Assembly (NCBI GenBank): GCA_021791845.1
Contig: JAJYVT010000007.1
Coordinates: forward strand, 1 to 64,000
DNA from: Actinomycetes bacterium
Lineage (GTDB): Bacteria; Actinomycetota; Acidimicrobiia; Acidimicrobiales; RAAP-2
DNA: 64,000 nucleotides
Direction: 5' to 3'
Numbering within the stretch: the stretch's first letter is position 1; every line of letters begins with the position of its first letter. Of the stretch, positions 24,548 to 32,975 are shown piece after piece. The notes beneath the pieces were generated by a model. The model made no database searches. It was not told the origin of the DNA and saw only the letters and a list, made by a program, of their open reading frames with translations. Position numbers and translations under genes: made by a program.

Positions 24548-25149
24548 CTCCAGCCCCCGCGGTGGAGACGGGCGGCCCGAGCGGGGCCCGGCCGGTCGAG
24601 CGACCCCGAGCGGTGGTCCGTGCCATCGGGGTGGCCGATGACTACGGCCCCGAAGAGGCGCCACTCCCCGGGGACCCCCAGCGCGGCGAGCACCGCGTGC
24701 TCGTGGCGGAAGTTCCCGAGGAAGCAGGCGCCCAGCCCTTCGGCCGTCACCTCGAGCAACAGGGCCATCACCCCGAAGGCGGCGTCGGCCACCCAGTAGG
24801 GGACCGGCCAGCCGGCGGTGCCGGGATCCCCGTCGCCACGCTTGTCGGCCGCGGCGTAGCGGCTGGCGTAGGCGGCGGGTGAGCACACCGAGACCGCGAC
24901 GGCCGGGGCCCGGGACAGCCCGGCCCAGCGGCGCGACCGGGCTCGCCAGCCGGGGTCGGTTGCGGCCATCCAGTAGCGGGCCGTCTGGTCGGGCCCCTCG
25001 AGCACGATCCAGGCCGTCCCCCTGGTGTTGCCGGCCGTCGGGGCCCGGAGGGCCGTGTCGACCATCCGCTCCACCAGACCCTCCGGCAGCGGCTGGTCGG
25101 CGAAGCTGCGCACCATGCGGCGCTGTCGGATGGCGGCGTCGAGCTCCAT
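24538..25149 (-). CDS. Nitroreductase-family FMN protein
   Basis: This 203-residue protein opens with MELDAAIRQRRMVRSFADQPLP, the nitroreductase FMN-contact RR-x-R motif, followed by APTAGNTRGTAWIVL, and closes with GACFLGNFRHEHAVLAALGVPGEWRLFGAVVIGHPDG, the dimer/FMN segment of the family. It would reduce a nitro, quinone or flavin-like substrate with NAD(P)H. The ATG at 25149 is chosen as the family N-terminus; the frame stays open upstream without a better start. It is divergent from the rhodanese-MoeB gene, with a half-match (CAGACTGA) to the TetR palindrome just upstream that I do not regard as a site. Confidence 0.85.
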   Translation of the reverse strand: MELDAAIRQRRMVRSFADQPLPEGLVERMVDTALRAPTAGNTRGTAWIVLEGPDQTARYWMAATDPGWRARSRRWAGLSRAPAVAVSVCSPAAYASRYAAADKRGDGDPGTAGWPVPYWVADAAFGVMALLLEVTAEGLGACFLGNFRHEHAVLAALGVPGEWRLFGAVVIGHPDGTDHRSGSLDRPGPARAARLHRGGWSAT

Positions 25150-25298
25150 GGCGCTCAGTCTGCCGGGCGCCCATCCGCCCGGTGGAGACGGAGCCGTGGG
25201 CGTCCGAGCCAGTCCGAAATGTTGACCTCCCTGGTAGGGTATTGGCCACCGGAAGCTCGTCGACCGACGACGCATGGCTAGAGGAGGTGCCGCCTGCG

Positions 25299-26456
25299 AT
25301 GACCACGCCCAGGGAGCTGCTGGCACAGGTCAAGTCCGCCATCGTCGAGGTCTCCCCCGAAGAGGCCGAGGCCAAGCTGGGGACGGCGACGTTCCTCGAC
25401 GTGCGCGAGCCCGACGAGTACCAGCAGGGCACCATCCCCGACGCGGTGCACCTGCCGCGGGGCAACCTCGAGTTCGGCGTGGAAGGCCGGCTGCCCGACA
25501 AGGCGCGCCCGGTGGTCGTCTACTGCGCCGGTGGGAGCCGGTCGGCCTTTGCCGCCAAGACGTTGGCGGACCTGGGTTACCGGGACGTCGTCTCCATGAC
25601 GGGCGGGTTCAACCGCTGGAAGGACGAAGGGCGCCGCTGGGAGGCTCCCCGCACCCTCACGGCCGATCAGCGCAACCGTTACCAGCGCCACCTGCTCCTG
25701 CCCGAGGTGAGCGAGAAGGGGCAGGTCAAGCTGCTCGATTCCAAGGTCCTGCTCCTGGGGGCCGGAGGTCTCGGCTCGCCGGCAGCGCTGTACCTGGCGG
25801 CGGCGGGCGTCGGGACCATCGGCATCATCGACATGGACGTGGTCGACGAGTCCAACCTCCAGCGCCAGGTGCTCCACAACATGGACCGGGTGGGGGAGCG
25901 CAAGGTCGACTCGGCCAAGAAGACCCTCACCGCCCTCAACCCCGACGTGACCGTCGCCACCTACGACGTCCGCCTCGGGGCCGACAACATCCTGGAGATC
26001 ATCCACGGCTACGACCTGATCGTCGACGGCACCGACAACTTCCCGACCCGGTACCTCGTCAACGACGCGTCGCTGCTCGAGCGGATCCCCGTGGTCCACG
26101 GCTCCATCTTCCGGTTCGAGGGGCAGGTCACGGTCTTCGACCCGTACAACGGGCCCTGCTACCGGTGCCTGATCCCCGAGCCCCCACCGGCCGAGTTGGC
26201 CCCGTCGTGCGCCGAAGCGGGCGTCCTCGGCGTGCTGCCCGGGATCGTCGGGTCCATCCAGGCCGTCGAAGCCATCAAGATGCTCCTCGGCTTGGGTGAT
26301 CCGCTGGTGGGCCGGCTGCTCGCCTACGACTCGTTGGAGGAGCAGTTCCGCACGTTCAACGTGCGCAGGGACCCCACCTGCCCCGCCTGCGGGGACGACG
26401 CCGGGGAGATCGTCATCGCCGAGTACGACGATCTCTGCATGCCCCACCCTCGCTGA
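25299..26456 (+). CDS. moeB: Rhodanese-ThiF/MoeB fusion (sulfur-carrier adenylyltransferase)
   Basis: This 385-residue fusion has an N-terminal rhodanese domain (FLDVREPDEYQQGTIPDAVHLP and active Cys in VVYCAGGSRS, residues about 35-100) and a C-terminal E1-like ThiF/MoeB domain (ADQRNRYQRHLLLPEV, ATP-binding LLLGAGGLGSPAALYLA, ESNLQRQVLH, zinc Cys pairs in CYRCLIPEP and CPACG). It activates the C-terminus of MoaD/ThiS/CysO-type sulfur carriers by adenylation and can deliver sulfur through the rhodanese Cys. In MoeZ/MOCS3 the rhodanese domain is C-terminal; here it is N-terminal and there is none at the C-terminus. GAGGAGG precedes the ATG by 11 nt. Confidence 0.9.
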   Translation: MTTPRELLAQVKSAIVEVSPEEAEAKLGTATFLDVREPDEYQQGTIPDAVHLPRGNLEFGVEGRLPDKARPVVVYCAGGSRSAFAAKTLADLGYRDVVSMTGGFNRWKDEGRRWEAPRTLTADQRNRYQRHLLLPEVSEKGQVKLLDSKVLLLGAGGLGSPAALYLAAAGVGTIGIIDMDVVDESNLQRQVLHNMDRVGERKVDSAKKTLTALNPDVTVATYDVRLGADNILEIIHGYDLIVDGTDNFPTRYLVNDASLLERIPVVHGSIFRFEGQVTVFDPYNGPCYRCLIPEPPPAELAPSCAEAGVLGVLPGIVGSIQAVEAIKMLLGLGDPLVGRLLAYDSLEEQFRTFNVRRDPTCPACGDDAGEIVIAEYDDLCMPHPR

Positions 26457-26754
26457 GGTCGGCCCGCCGCCACGGGCGGCACGAGCCTGGGCCTGCCGTA
26501 GCTGGAGCCCGAGCCATAGCCCGCAGGGCCTGGTCGCTCGAGGCGGTCCACCACCGACCGCTGCTCACCGGCTCGTCTATCGTCGGGGATCCGACGCAAG
26601 GCGGACGCATGGCCGCGAGCGGGGGCCCAGGAGCGAATCTGCAGGTCAGGCTGCGCCCCGGGCCGGACCCTTTTACGGAACTATTCCGGCGAATTCAGCG
26701 GATTCTCAATCTTTTCCAACAGGAATCCAAGGTTCGGCTGGCACGCTTGAACGC
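26457..26754. other. Intergenic region with hairpin and AT-richer promoter-like stretch
   Basis: This stretch of 298 bp holds no supported gene. A 6-bp stem hairpin (GCCGCC-ACG-GGCGGC, 26466-26480) directly follows the moeB stop and may terminate it. The last 90 bp (about 26665-26750) are clearly AT-richer than the surroundings and contain a perfect 13-bp dyad CGGAA-CTA-TTCCG (26676-26688). This is a likely promoter/operator zone for the phosphatase gene at 26755, but I cannot fix -35/-10 boxes. Confidence 0.5.
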
Positions 26755-27369
26755 ATGACAGCCGGCCACGTGACCGCGCCGGCGCGGGCGACCAGGGCGC
26801 TGTGGCTCGTGCGGCACGGCGAGAGCGACTGGAACGCCCTGGGCCTCTGCCAGGGTCAGATGGCCGGCCCCAGGCTGACTACCCGAGGGCGCCGCCAGGC
26901 GCGCCGCTGTGCCCGGGCACTGGCGGACGAGCCCATCGGCCTGGTGGTGACCAGCGACCTCACTCGAGCGGCGCAGACGGCCGTGCCGATCGGCCAGGCC
27001 CTGGGGATCGACGTCGTGACCGACCCCCGCTTGCGGGAGCGGTCGTTGGGCGATGCCGAGGGCCTCCCGAGCGTGGCGCTGGGACCGGACCGCTCCGGCA
27101 TCGACGGGGGGTGGGTGGTGGACCCCGATGCCGCACCCGCCGGGGGCGAGTCGGTGCGCCAGCTCTACGAGCGGGTGGTCGGCAGCGTCTGCGAGCACCT
27201 GCGCCACGGCCAGGGCGACGTGGCGCTCGTGTGCCACGGCGGCGTGGTGCGGGTCCTCCTCGCCTGGCAGGCGGGCGCCGGCCCAGAGTCCATGGCCTGG
27301 CCGGAGGTGCACAACGGGCTCCCCACCCGCGTGATGGCGACGGTCCCCCCACCGGCCGTCCTCCCGTGA
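26755..27369 (+). CDS. Histidine phosphatase superfamily protein (phosphoglycerate mutase-like)
   Basis: This 204-residue protein has the catalytic LVRHGESDWN motif (His near residue 20), the second His in ALVCHGGVVRVLL (about 160) and TSDLTRAAQTA, the core of the branch-1 histidine phosphatases. It hydrolyses phosphomonoesters through a phosphohistidine. It lies 124 bp upstream of the ComA-like gene; because ComA makes a phosphorylated sulfonate, a phosphatase acting next in the pathway is conceivable (ComB, the known phosphatase, is a different family). That link is inference. No clear SD precedes the ATG at 26755. Confidence 0.85.
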   Translation: MTAGHVTAPARATRALWLVRHGESDWNALGLCQGQMAGPRLTTRGRRQARRCARALADEPIGLVVTSDLTRAAQTAVPIGQALGIDVVTDPRLRERSLGDAEGLPSVALGPDRSGIDGGWVVDPDAAPAGGESVRQLYERVVGSVCEHLRHGQGDVALVCHGGVVRVLLAWQAGAGPESMAWPEVHNGLPTRVMATVPPPAVLP

Positions 27370-27493
27370 CCGCCGCCGGTCCGGCCGAGCCGGACGCGAC
27401 GCCGAGCAGGCGACGCCCCCACGACGACCGCCGAAGACGACAAGCACACGACACGCGACGCACAGGACGACTCGGAAACCCAAAGGAGCACCC

Positions 27494-28300
27494 ATGAACC
27501 ACACCGCACTCTCGCTGCCGGCTCGCACCGCCAAGCCGCGCGCGAGCGGGATCACGATGGTGGTGGACGGTGGCGTGCCCTTCGGCGCGCTGCGTGACGT
27601 CGTCGCCAGCGCGGGCGAGTACCTGGACTTCGTGAAGTTCGGGTGGGGGACGGCCATCGTCTCCGGCGAGCTGGGCCAGAAGATCGACCTGCTCCGGGCC
27701 AACGACGTGGCCTACTACTTCGGCGGCACCCTGTTCGAGAAGCACGTTCTCCAGGGGAGGTTCGAGCAGTTCCGAGCCATGTGCCGCTCCTGGTCGTGCG
27801 AGTACGTGGAGGTCTCGAACGGCACGATCGAGCTGCCGAACACGGAGAAGGCCGGCTTCGTCCGCGAGCTGACCTCGGAGTTCCAGGTGATCTCCGAGGT
27901 GGGGTTCAAGGACGCCGACCGCTCCGACCTCATGAGCCCCAGGCGGTGGATCGAGTTCGTGGAGGAAGACCTGGAGGCCGGCGCCCAACTGGTCACCCTC
28001 GAGGCCCGCGAGAGCGGCCGGTCCGGCATCTGCCGCGCCGACGGCCAGCTGCGGGTGGGGCTGGTGGAGGAGGTGGTGGCCGAGCTGCCGCGGGAGCGTC
28101 TGCTCTTCGAGGCTCCGACGACCGCCTTGCAGGCGCACATGGTGCGCCGGGTCGGCCCCAACGTGAACCTGGGCAACGTCCCCATGGGGGGCGTGCTGTC
28201 GCTCGAGACGCTCCGTCTGGGGCTGCGGGCCGACACGTTGACGGAGTTCGAAGGGCTGCCGGACGAGCAGCCGGTGGCCATGGCGGGAGTACGGGCATGA
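27494..28300 (+). CDS. Phosphosulfolactate synthase-family protein (ComA-like)
   Basis: This 268-residue TIM-barrel protein matches the ComA family (PF02679), which adds sulfite to phosphoenolpyruvate to give (2R)-phospho-3-sulfolactate. Visible family signatures are EYLDFVKFGWGTA (residues about 37-49), VAYYFGGTLFEK (about 73-84), CEYVEVSNGTIELP and the VNLGNVPMGGVLSLETLRLGLRADT end. Family members act in coenzyme M synthesis (archaea, Xanthobacter XcbA) or sulfolactate formation (Bacillus YitD); plant Hsa32 is a non-enzymatic relative. AAAGGAG gives a good SD. It starts a tight operon with VOC, AMP-ligase and two acyltransferase genes, a context not known to me for ComA. Confidence 0.85.
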   Translation: MNHTALSLPARTAKPRASGITMVVDGGVPFGALRDVVASAGEYLDFVKFGWGTAIVSGELGQKIDLLRANDVAYYFGGTLFEKHVLQGRFEQFRAMCRSWSCEYVEVSNGTIELPNTEKAGFVRELTSEFQVISEVGFKDADRSDLMSPRRWIEFVEEDLEAGAQLVTLEARESGRSGICRADGQLRVGLVEEVVAELPRERLLFEAPTTALQAHMVRRVGPNVNLGNVPMGGVLSLETLRLGLRADTLTEFEGLPDEQPVAMAGVRA

Positions 28301-28701
28301 GAGACCCGGGCAACGTCTTCCACCTCGCCATCCCGGTCGGAGACCTGGCGGCGGCCCGGCACTTCTATGTCACACAGCTCGGGTGCAAGCTCGCCCGCTC
28401 CTACGACGACCGCATCACGCTCGACTTCTTCGGGGACCAGGTCGTGTGCCATCTGACCAGGATCGAGCCCCGTGCGGAGCCGCTGTCGCTCTACCCGCGC
28501 CACTTCGGCGTCACGTTCCGCCGTCAGCGGGACTTCCTCCTGCTGCACGACCTGGCGGAGCTGCGCAAGATCCCCTTCTTCCGGGACGTGGCCGTCCGCT
28601 TCGAGGGGACGGCGGAGGAGCACCACACCTTCGTCCTGCAGGACCCGTTCGACAATCTCCTCGAGTTCAAGCACTACCGCGACCCGAGGATGATGTACTG
28701 A
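28297..28701 (+). CDS. VOC-family (glyoxalase/dioxygenase fold) protein
   Basis: This 134-residue protein contains one vicinal-oxygen-chelate module: NVFHLAIPVGDLAAARHFY at the N-terminus with the first His, HFGVTF in the middle and a terminal DPFDNLLEFKHY with the usual Glu ligand. Such proteins are metal-dependent lyases, epimerases, dioxygenases or metal-free binding proteins; the substrate is not evident. Its ATG overlaps the ComA-like stop (ATGA) and its TGA is followed after 1 nt by the ATG of the ligase, so the three are one transcription unit. Confidence 0.85.
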   Translation: MRDPGNVFHLAIPVGDLAAARHFYVTQLGCKLARSYDDRITLDFFGDQVVCHLTRIEPRAEPLSLYPRHFGVTFRRQRDFLLLHDLAELRKIPFFRDVAVRFEGTAEEHHTFVLQDPFDNLLEFKHYRDPRMMY

Positions 28702-28702
28702 G

Positions 28703-30268
28703 ATGACCGTGCACGAGCCCGGGGCGGCGCGCGCCCTCAGCTGGGCGGCACCCGGCCTGGCGGAGCTGATCCAGGTGCAGGCGGCGGCTGGGCCCCATCT
28801 CGGCTACCTGGAGGCGGCGAGCGGGTCGCGCCGCGTCACCTTCGGCGAGCTTCGCTCCGTGACCCGGCGCTGGGCCGACCTCCTGGAGGACCTCGGCGTC
28901 GAGGTCGGCGAGACCGTCGGCATCGCCGTGTCGGACCCGGTCGACTTCTCCCTGGTGTTCCTGGGCGTGATCGCCGCCGGCCGAACGGCGGCGCCGATCG
29001 ACCCGGCGGCCACCGAGGCGGAGACGGTGGCGGTGTGCACCCGCACCCGGCCGCGGCTGGTGGTGTCGGACCGGCCGGGTCCCGGTGACGGCCCCGAGTG
29101 GGTGACGATGCCCGCCGGCTCGTTCACCCTCAGTGAGGCGACCGCCGACTGGCCCGGTGAGCGGGTTGCCCCGTCGCTGGCCGGCCGCGACCCGGCCCAG
29201 CCGACGGGCGGGGTGGTGCTGTCCACCTCGGGCACGACCGGCGCCCCGAAGGTCATCCATCTCGAGCAGCCGGCCCTGCTCCACGCCGCCCGCGCCGTGG
29301 CCGAGCACCACGGCCTGGCCCCTGGTGACCGCGGGTTCAACCCGCTGCCGCTGTTCCACATCAACGCCGAGGTCGTCGGCCTGCTGGCGACCCTCGTCGG
29401 CGGGGCCACGCTGATCCTCGACGACCGCTTCCACCGGCACGGCTTCTGGGACCAGCTGACCCGGCACGGAGTGACCTGGATCAACGCCGTCCCGGCCATC
29501 CTCGCCCGCCTGGGGGAGCTGCAGGAGGGGGAGACCGTCCCCGACGGCATCCGGTTCGCCCGCTCGGCCTCGGCGCCGTTGCCCCTCCCCGTGCTCGAGC
29601 GGTTCGAGCAGGCCACCGGCATCCCCGTGGTGGAGACCTACGGCATGACCGAGGCCGCCAGCCAGATCACCGCCAACCCGGTCGGCGGCCCCCGCAAGGC
29701 CGGCTCGGTCGGGCGGCCCGTCGGCGTGGAGGTCCGGGTCGGGACGGGCGGCACGGCACCGGTCATGGTGGGGCCGGTGGGGATCCGCGGGCCCAGCGTC
29801 ATCGGGTCGTACGCCTCGACCGGCTACGAGGACCGGTTCGACGCCGACGGGTGGCTGGACACGGGGGACCTCGGCTACCTGGACGAGGACGGGTACCTGT
29901 TCCTCGTGGGCCGGGCCGACGACGTGATCAACCGAGGCGGCGAGAAGATCTATCCGCGCGAGGTCGAGGACGTGGTCCTGGCCGACGCGGCCGTGGTGGC
30001 GGTGGCCGTCGTGGGCTCCGACCACGATGTGCTGGGGCGGGTGCCGGTGGCGTACCTGGTGGTCGACGGCGTCAGCGGTCCCGGCGACCGGGCGGCGGCG
30101 GAGGCGGTCGTGGCGAGGGTGCAGGACCGGTGCACCGCGGTCCTGTCCCGGCCCAAGCGGCCCGCAGCCTTCTACGTCGTGGAGGCGCTCCCCCAGGGCG
30201 CCACGGGAAAGGTCCGGCGTCGAGCCGTCTCGGGCGACGCCACCATCTACTCGCTCCTGGTGCGGTGA
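28703..30268 (+). CDS. AMP-forming acyl-CoA synthetase/ligase (ANL superfamily)
   Basis: This 521-residue adenylating enzyme has the P-loop STSGTTGAPK (about residue 178-187), the A5 motif ETYGMTEA, the hinge region GDLGYLDEDGYLFLVGRADDVINRGGEKIYPREVE and the A10 catalytic Lys in PQGATGKVRRR. It activates a carboxylic acid as an adenylate and usually transfers it to CoA; family neighbours include oxalate-CoA and fatty-acid-CoA ligases. It sits between the VOC and acyltransferase genes and overlaps the latter by GTGA, so its product may be the acyl donor or carrier used by the membrane acyltransferases. The acid is unknown. Confidence 0.88.
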   Translation: MTVHEPGAARALSWAAPGLAELIQVQAAAGPHLGYLEAASGSRRVTFGELRSVTRRWADLLEDLGVEVGETVGIAVSDPVDFSLVFLGVIAAGRTAAPIDPAATEAETVAVCTRTRPRLVVSDRPGPGDGPEWVTMPAGSFTLSEATADWPGERVAPSLAGRDPAQPTGGVVLSTSGTTGAPKVIHLEQPALLHAARAVAEHHGLAPGDRGFNPLPLFHINAEVVGLLATLVGGATLILDDRFHRHGFWDQLTRHGVTWINAVPAILARLGELQEGETVPDGIRFARSASAPLPLPVLERFEQATGIPVVETYGMTEAASQITANPVGGPRKAGSVGRPVGVEVRVGTGGTAPVMVGPVGIRGPSVIGSYASTGYEDRFDADGWLDTGDLGYLDEDGYLFLVGRADDVINRGGEKIYPREVEDVVLADAAVVAVAVVGSDHDVLGRVPVAYLVVDGVSGPGDRAAAEAVVARVQDRCTAVLSRPKRPAAFYVVEALPQGATGKVRRRAVSGDATIYSLLVR

Positions 30269-31692
30269 GCGTCGGCTCGTCGGCGCCCGACGTGCTCCAC
30301 CACGCCCCCACGCCTCCCCCTGCCGGCGGAGCGGGTGAGGGCGGGGGTCCCGCCGCCACCGCAGGTCCGGCCGACCCCGCCGCCCCGTCTCGCGGCACGG
30401 GCACCGCCGGCACGGGCACCGGCGGCACGGGCACCGCCGGCACGGGCACCGTCGGCGCCCCGGCGCCCGTCGCCCGGAAGAAGAAGCCGCGCCTCGACCA
30501 CGTGGACGCCATGCGGCCGGTGAAGCAGGCCGGCGTCGTCTCCACCCACTCCCTGCTGTGGTTCGCGCCCGGGGCGGCCATCGCAGTGGGCGGATCGCTG
30601 ATGCTGCTGCACGTGACCCGGGAGGCGTTCCTCTTCATCTCCGCCTGCATGCTCACCTACGGGTACCAGGATCTGAGCCGCATCGGCTACGGGTACTTCT
30701 ACCGCCGCCGGGCCGTGTCGGTGGCGTTGCCCTACGTGTGCTGGACCTTCATCTACTTCTGGGTGACGCTCCCCGGCCAGCACCTTTCGCCGTGGGGCGG
30801 GGCCCTGCACTTCGCCTTCCTCCTCGGGAGCGGCTACTACCAGCTGTACTACCTGGTGGTGATCATGCAGTTCTACCTGCTGTTCCCCGCCCTCTTCTGG
30901 CTGGTCCGCAAGACCCGCGGCCACCACGTGGCGCTGCTGGTGGCGAGCCTGCTGCTGCAGGTGCTCATGACCAGCCTCATGCACTGGAACGTGCTGCCGC
31001 CGCAGATGCGGGGGTTCTGGGCCACCCGGGAGATCACCTCGTACCAGTTCTACCTGGTGGCGGGCACCATCGCCGCCCTGCACCTCGACGCCCTCCACCG
31101 GTGGCTGTGCCGGAACGGCTGGAAGGTCTTTTGGGCCACGGTTGCGGCCGCGGTGGTGGCCGAGGCCTGGTTCGTGGCTGCCCACGACCAGGTTGCCAAC
31201 TGGTTGGGATCCTCCTCCGACCCGCTGCAGCCCATCGTCATCCCGTTCAACATCGGGGCCATCGCCTGCCTGTACCTGTTCGGGGTGTGGCTGGTGGCGC
31301 CCGAGCGGACCCGCCGGATCCGGGTGCTGGCCCGCTCGGGCTCGGACAACGCCTACAGCGTCTACCTTGCGCAGATGGTGTTCGTGCTCGCCCTGGAGGG
31401 CCTGGGCTACCGGGCGCTGGACCGCGTCCTCCCCTGGCCGCTCGTGACGGCGATCGGCGTGGGCATCGTGTTCCTCTCGTGCGTGCTCCTCTCCAGCGTG
31501 CTCGCCCGCACGCCGCTGTCGGTCGCCCTCACCGGCCGTGTCCGGGAGCGGTGGTCCACGTGGCTCCCCGAGGAGTGGCGCCGGACGAACCGCCAGCAGG
31601 TCGAGCACGTCCTCTCGCCGATCGACCGCGACGACGTGGCCGGCCCCCCGGCCTCGTGGACGAGCGGGGCGGCGGGGACGGGCAAGGGGTGA
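30265..31692 (+). CDS. Acyltransferase-3 family integral membrane protein (first of tandem pair)
   Basis: This 475-residue protein has a long, Pro/Gly/Thr-rich N-terminal tail (about residues 1-75, with four GTGTA-type repeats) followed by about ten membrane helices. The acyltransferase-3 (OafA/NodX-like) pattern is seen in DHVDAMRPVKQAGVVSTHS (conserved His in helix 1), ALPYVCWTFIYFW and GYYQLYYLVVIMQFYLLFP. Family members move acyl groups from cytoplasmic CoA donors to extracytoplasmic sugars or lipids. The GTG overlaps the ligase stop (GTGA). It is clearly paralogous to the next gene: both share P-Y-x2-W-T-F-I-Y-F, GYYQLY and TRGHH. Confidence 0.85.
   Translation: MSVGSSAPDVLHHAPTPPPAGGAGEGGGPAATAGPADPAAPSRGTGTAGTGTGGTGTAGTGTVGAPAPVARKKKPRLDHVDAMRPVKQAGVVSTHSLLWFAPGAAIAVGGSLMLLHVTREAFLFISACMLTYGYQDLSRIGYGYFYRRRAVSVALPYVCWTFIYFWVTLPGQHLSPWGGALHFAFLLGSGYYQLYYLVVIMQFYLLFPALFWLVRKTRGHHVALLVASLLLQVLMTSLMHWNVLPPQMRGFWATREITSYQFYLVAGTIAALHLDALHRWLCRNGWKVFWATVAAAVVAEAWFVAAHDQVANWLGSSSDPLQPIVIPFNIGAIACLYLFGVWLVAPERTRRIRVLARSGSDNAYSVYLAQMVFVLALEGLGYRALDRVLPWPLVTAIGVGIVFLSCVLLSSVLARTPLSVALTGRVRERWSTWLPEEWRRTNRQQVEHVLSPIDRDDVAGPPASWTSGAAGTGKG
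30394..30453. repeat. 15-bp in-frame tandem repeat in acyltransferase linker
   Basis: Four copies of GGCACGGGCACCGCC (with single changes in the last three positions) at 30394, 30409, 30424 and 30439 encode GTGTA, GTGTG, GTGTA and GTGTV in the cytoplasmic linker. Confidence 0.9.
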
Positions 31693-32975
31693 GCACCGAC
31701 GGCGGCGCCGTGGCCGGGGCGGCGGCGACGGGGGCGCCGGACGGCGAGCTGCCGGACCCTCCGGCCCCCGGCGAGCCGCGGCACTACCTGCGGGCGCTCG
31801 ACCTCTTCCGGGTCCTGGCGTTCGTGGGGGTCGTGGCCCAGCACGCCGTGCTGTGGCCCGTCCCCGGCGGCAGCCAGGTCGGATGGGCCTTCGTCATGTT
31901 CCTCCACGCCACCCGCAACGTCTTCTTCTTCTCGGCTGCGCTGGTGGCGGTCTACAGCCAGCTGCAGCGCCCCCTGTCGGTGGGACGCCTGTGGGTCCGC
32001 CGGATCGGCACCCTCGCCGTCCCCTACCTGACCTGGACCTTCATCTACTTCCTCTACACGATGGCCACCACAGCCAGGGGCGCCGCCACACCGGGGTCGA
32101 CCCTCTGGCACGACATCTCCAACGGCTACTACCAGCTGTACTTCCTGGTCGTGCTGTTCCAGGTGTACTTCCTCCTGCCGGCGATCGTCTGGCTGGTGCG
32201 GCGCACCCGCGGCCATCACGCCCTGCTGTTCGGGGTGAGCCTCGCCCTGCAGCTGGCCATGATGACGCTGTCCCACTACTTCCGGTTCTCCTACGGCGCC
32301 TGGCACGCGGTGCGGGCCCTGGACCTCACATTGATCACACCCCGGCTGGTGGTCGGCTACCAGCTCTACATCGTTGCCGGGGCGCTGGCGGCCGATCATC
32401 TCGGCCAGGTGCACCGGGTGCTCGACCGCCGCAACGGCCGGGTCCTGTGGGGCTTTGCCGGGATGTTCGCCGTCCTCGAGGGTTACTACGCCTTCGGCCT
32501 GGTGCAGGGCAACACCCCCGGGCACGCCTCCGACCTCTTCCAGCCGGTCGCCGCCCTGTGGTTCCTGGCCGCCTGCTACGGGCTCTGGGCGCTGGGGGTC
32601 CGCTGGGCCAGGCGTGCGGCGGCGCGACCGGCGACCCGCCTGGACCGAGCGGTCACCTGGGGGTCGGACGCGTCCGGTGGGTACTACCTGTCCCACGTGC
32701 TGGTGCTGCAGCTCATCTTCTCGGGGCTCCAGAGCGCCGGCCTCACCGGGCCCTCTTCCTGGGGGGCGGCCAGCGTCGTGCTCTTTGCCGGCACGCTCGC
32801 CGGCGCCGGGATCCTCGTGGCGCTCCTGTGGCGCACCCCCCTGCGCACCGTGCTCACCGGGCCCGACCGCAAGGCGCAGCGGTCGGCCTACCCGGCCTTC
32901 CCGCCCGTCGCTCAGGAGCCGAGCACCGGCGCGGTGGCGATGGCGGCGGCCACGGCATCGGCGATCGCCCGGTAG
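31689..32975 (+). CDS. Acyltransferase-3 family integral membrane protein (second of tandem pair)
   Basis: This 428-residue protein has about ten membrane helices and the acyltransferase-3 pattern RALDLFRVLAFVGVVAQHAV (conserved R...H in helix 1), VPYLTWTFIYFLY and NGYYQLYFLVVLFQVYFLLP. It lacks the long N-terminal repeat tail of its paralogue but is otherwise colinear with it. Its GTG overlaps the previous stop (GTGA). The last 64 bp overlap, tail to tail, the end of the SGNH hydrolase gene on the other strand. In OafA-type enzymes an SGNH domain is fused to this membrane domain; here it is separate and neighbouring. Confidence 0.85.
   Translation: MSTDGGAVAGAAATGAPDGELPDPPAPGEPRHYLRALDLFRVLAFVGVVAQHAVLWPVPGGSQVGWAFVMFLHATRNVFFFSAALVAVYSQLQRPLSVGRLWVRRIGTLAVPYLTWTFIYFLYTMATTARGAATPGSTLWHDISNGYYQLYFLVVLFQVYFLLPAIVWLVRRTRGHHALLFGVSLALQLAMMTLSHYFRFSYGAWHAVRALDLTLITPRLVVGYQLYIVAGALAADHLGQVHRVLDRRNGRVLWGFAGMFAVLEGYYAFGLVQGNTPGHASDLFQPVAALWFLAACYGLWALGVRWARRAAARPATRLDRAVTWGSDASGGYYLSHVLVLQLIFSGLQSAGLTGPSSWGAASVVLFAGTLAGAGILVALLWRTPLRTVLTGPDRKAQRSAYPAFPPVAQEPSTGAVAMAAATASAIAR

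Noticed and set aside
25150-25170. Possible fifth TetR-type operator upstream of the nitroreductase gene
   Set aside because: Only one half-site (CAGACTGA on the minus strand) matches; the second arm is missing.
25222-25240. TTGACC and TAGGGT as a promoter pair for the rhodanese-MoeB gene
   Set aside because: The spacing of 7 nt is too short for one promoter; either element may belong to another arrangement.
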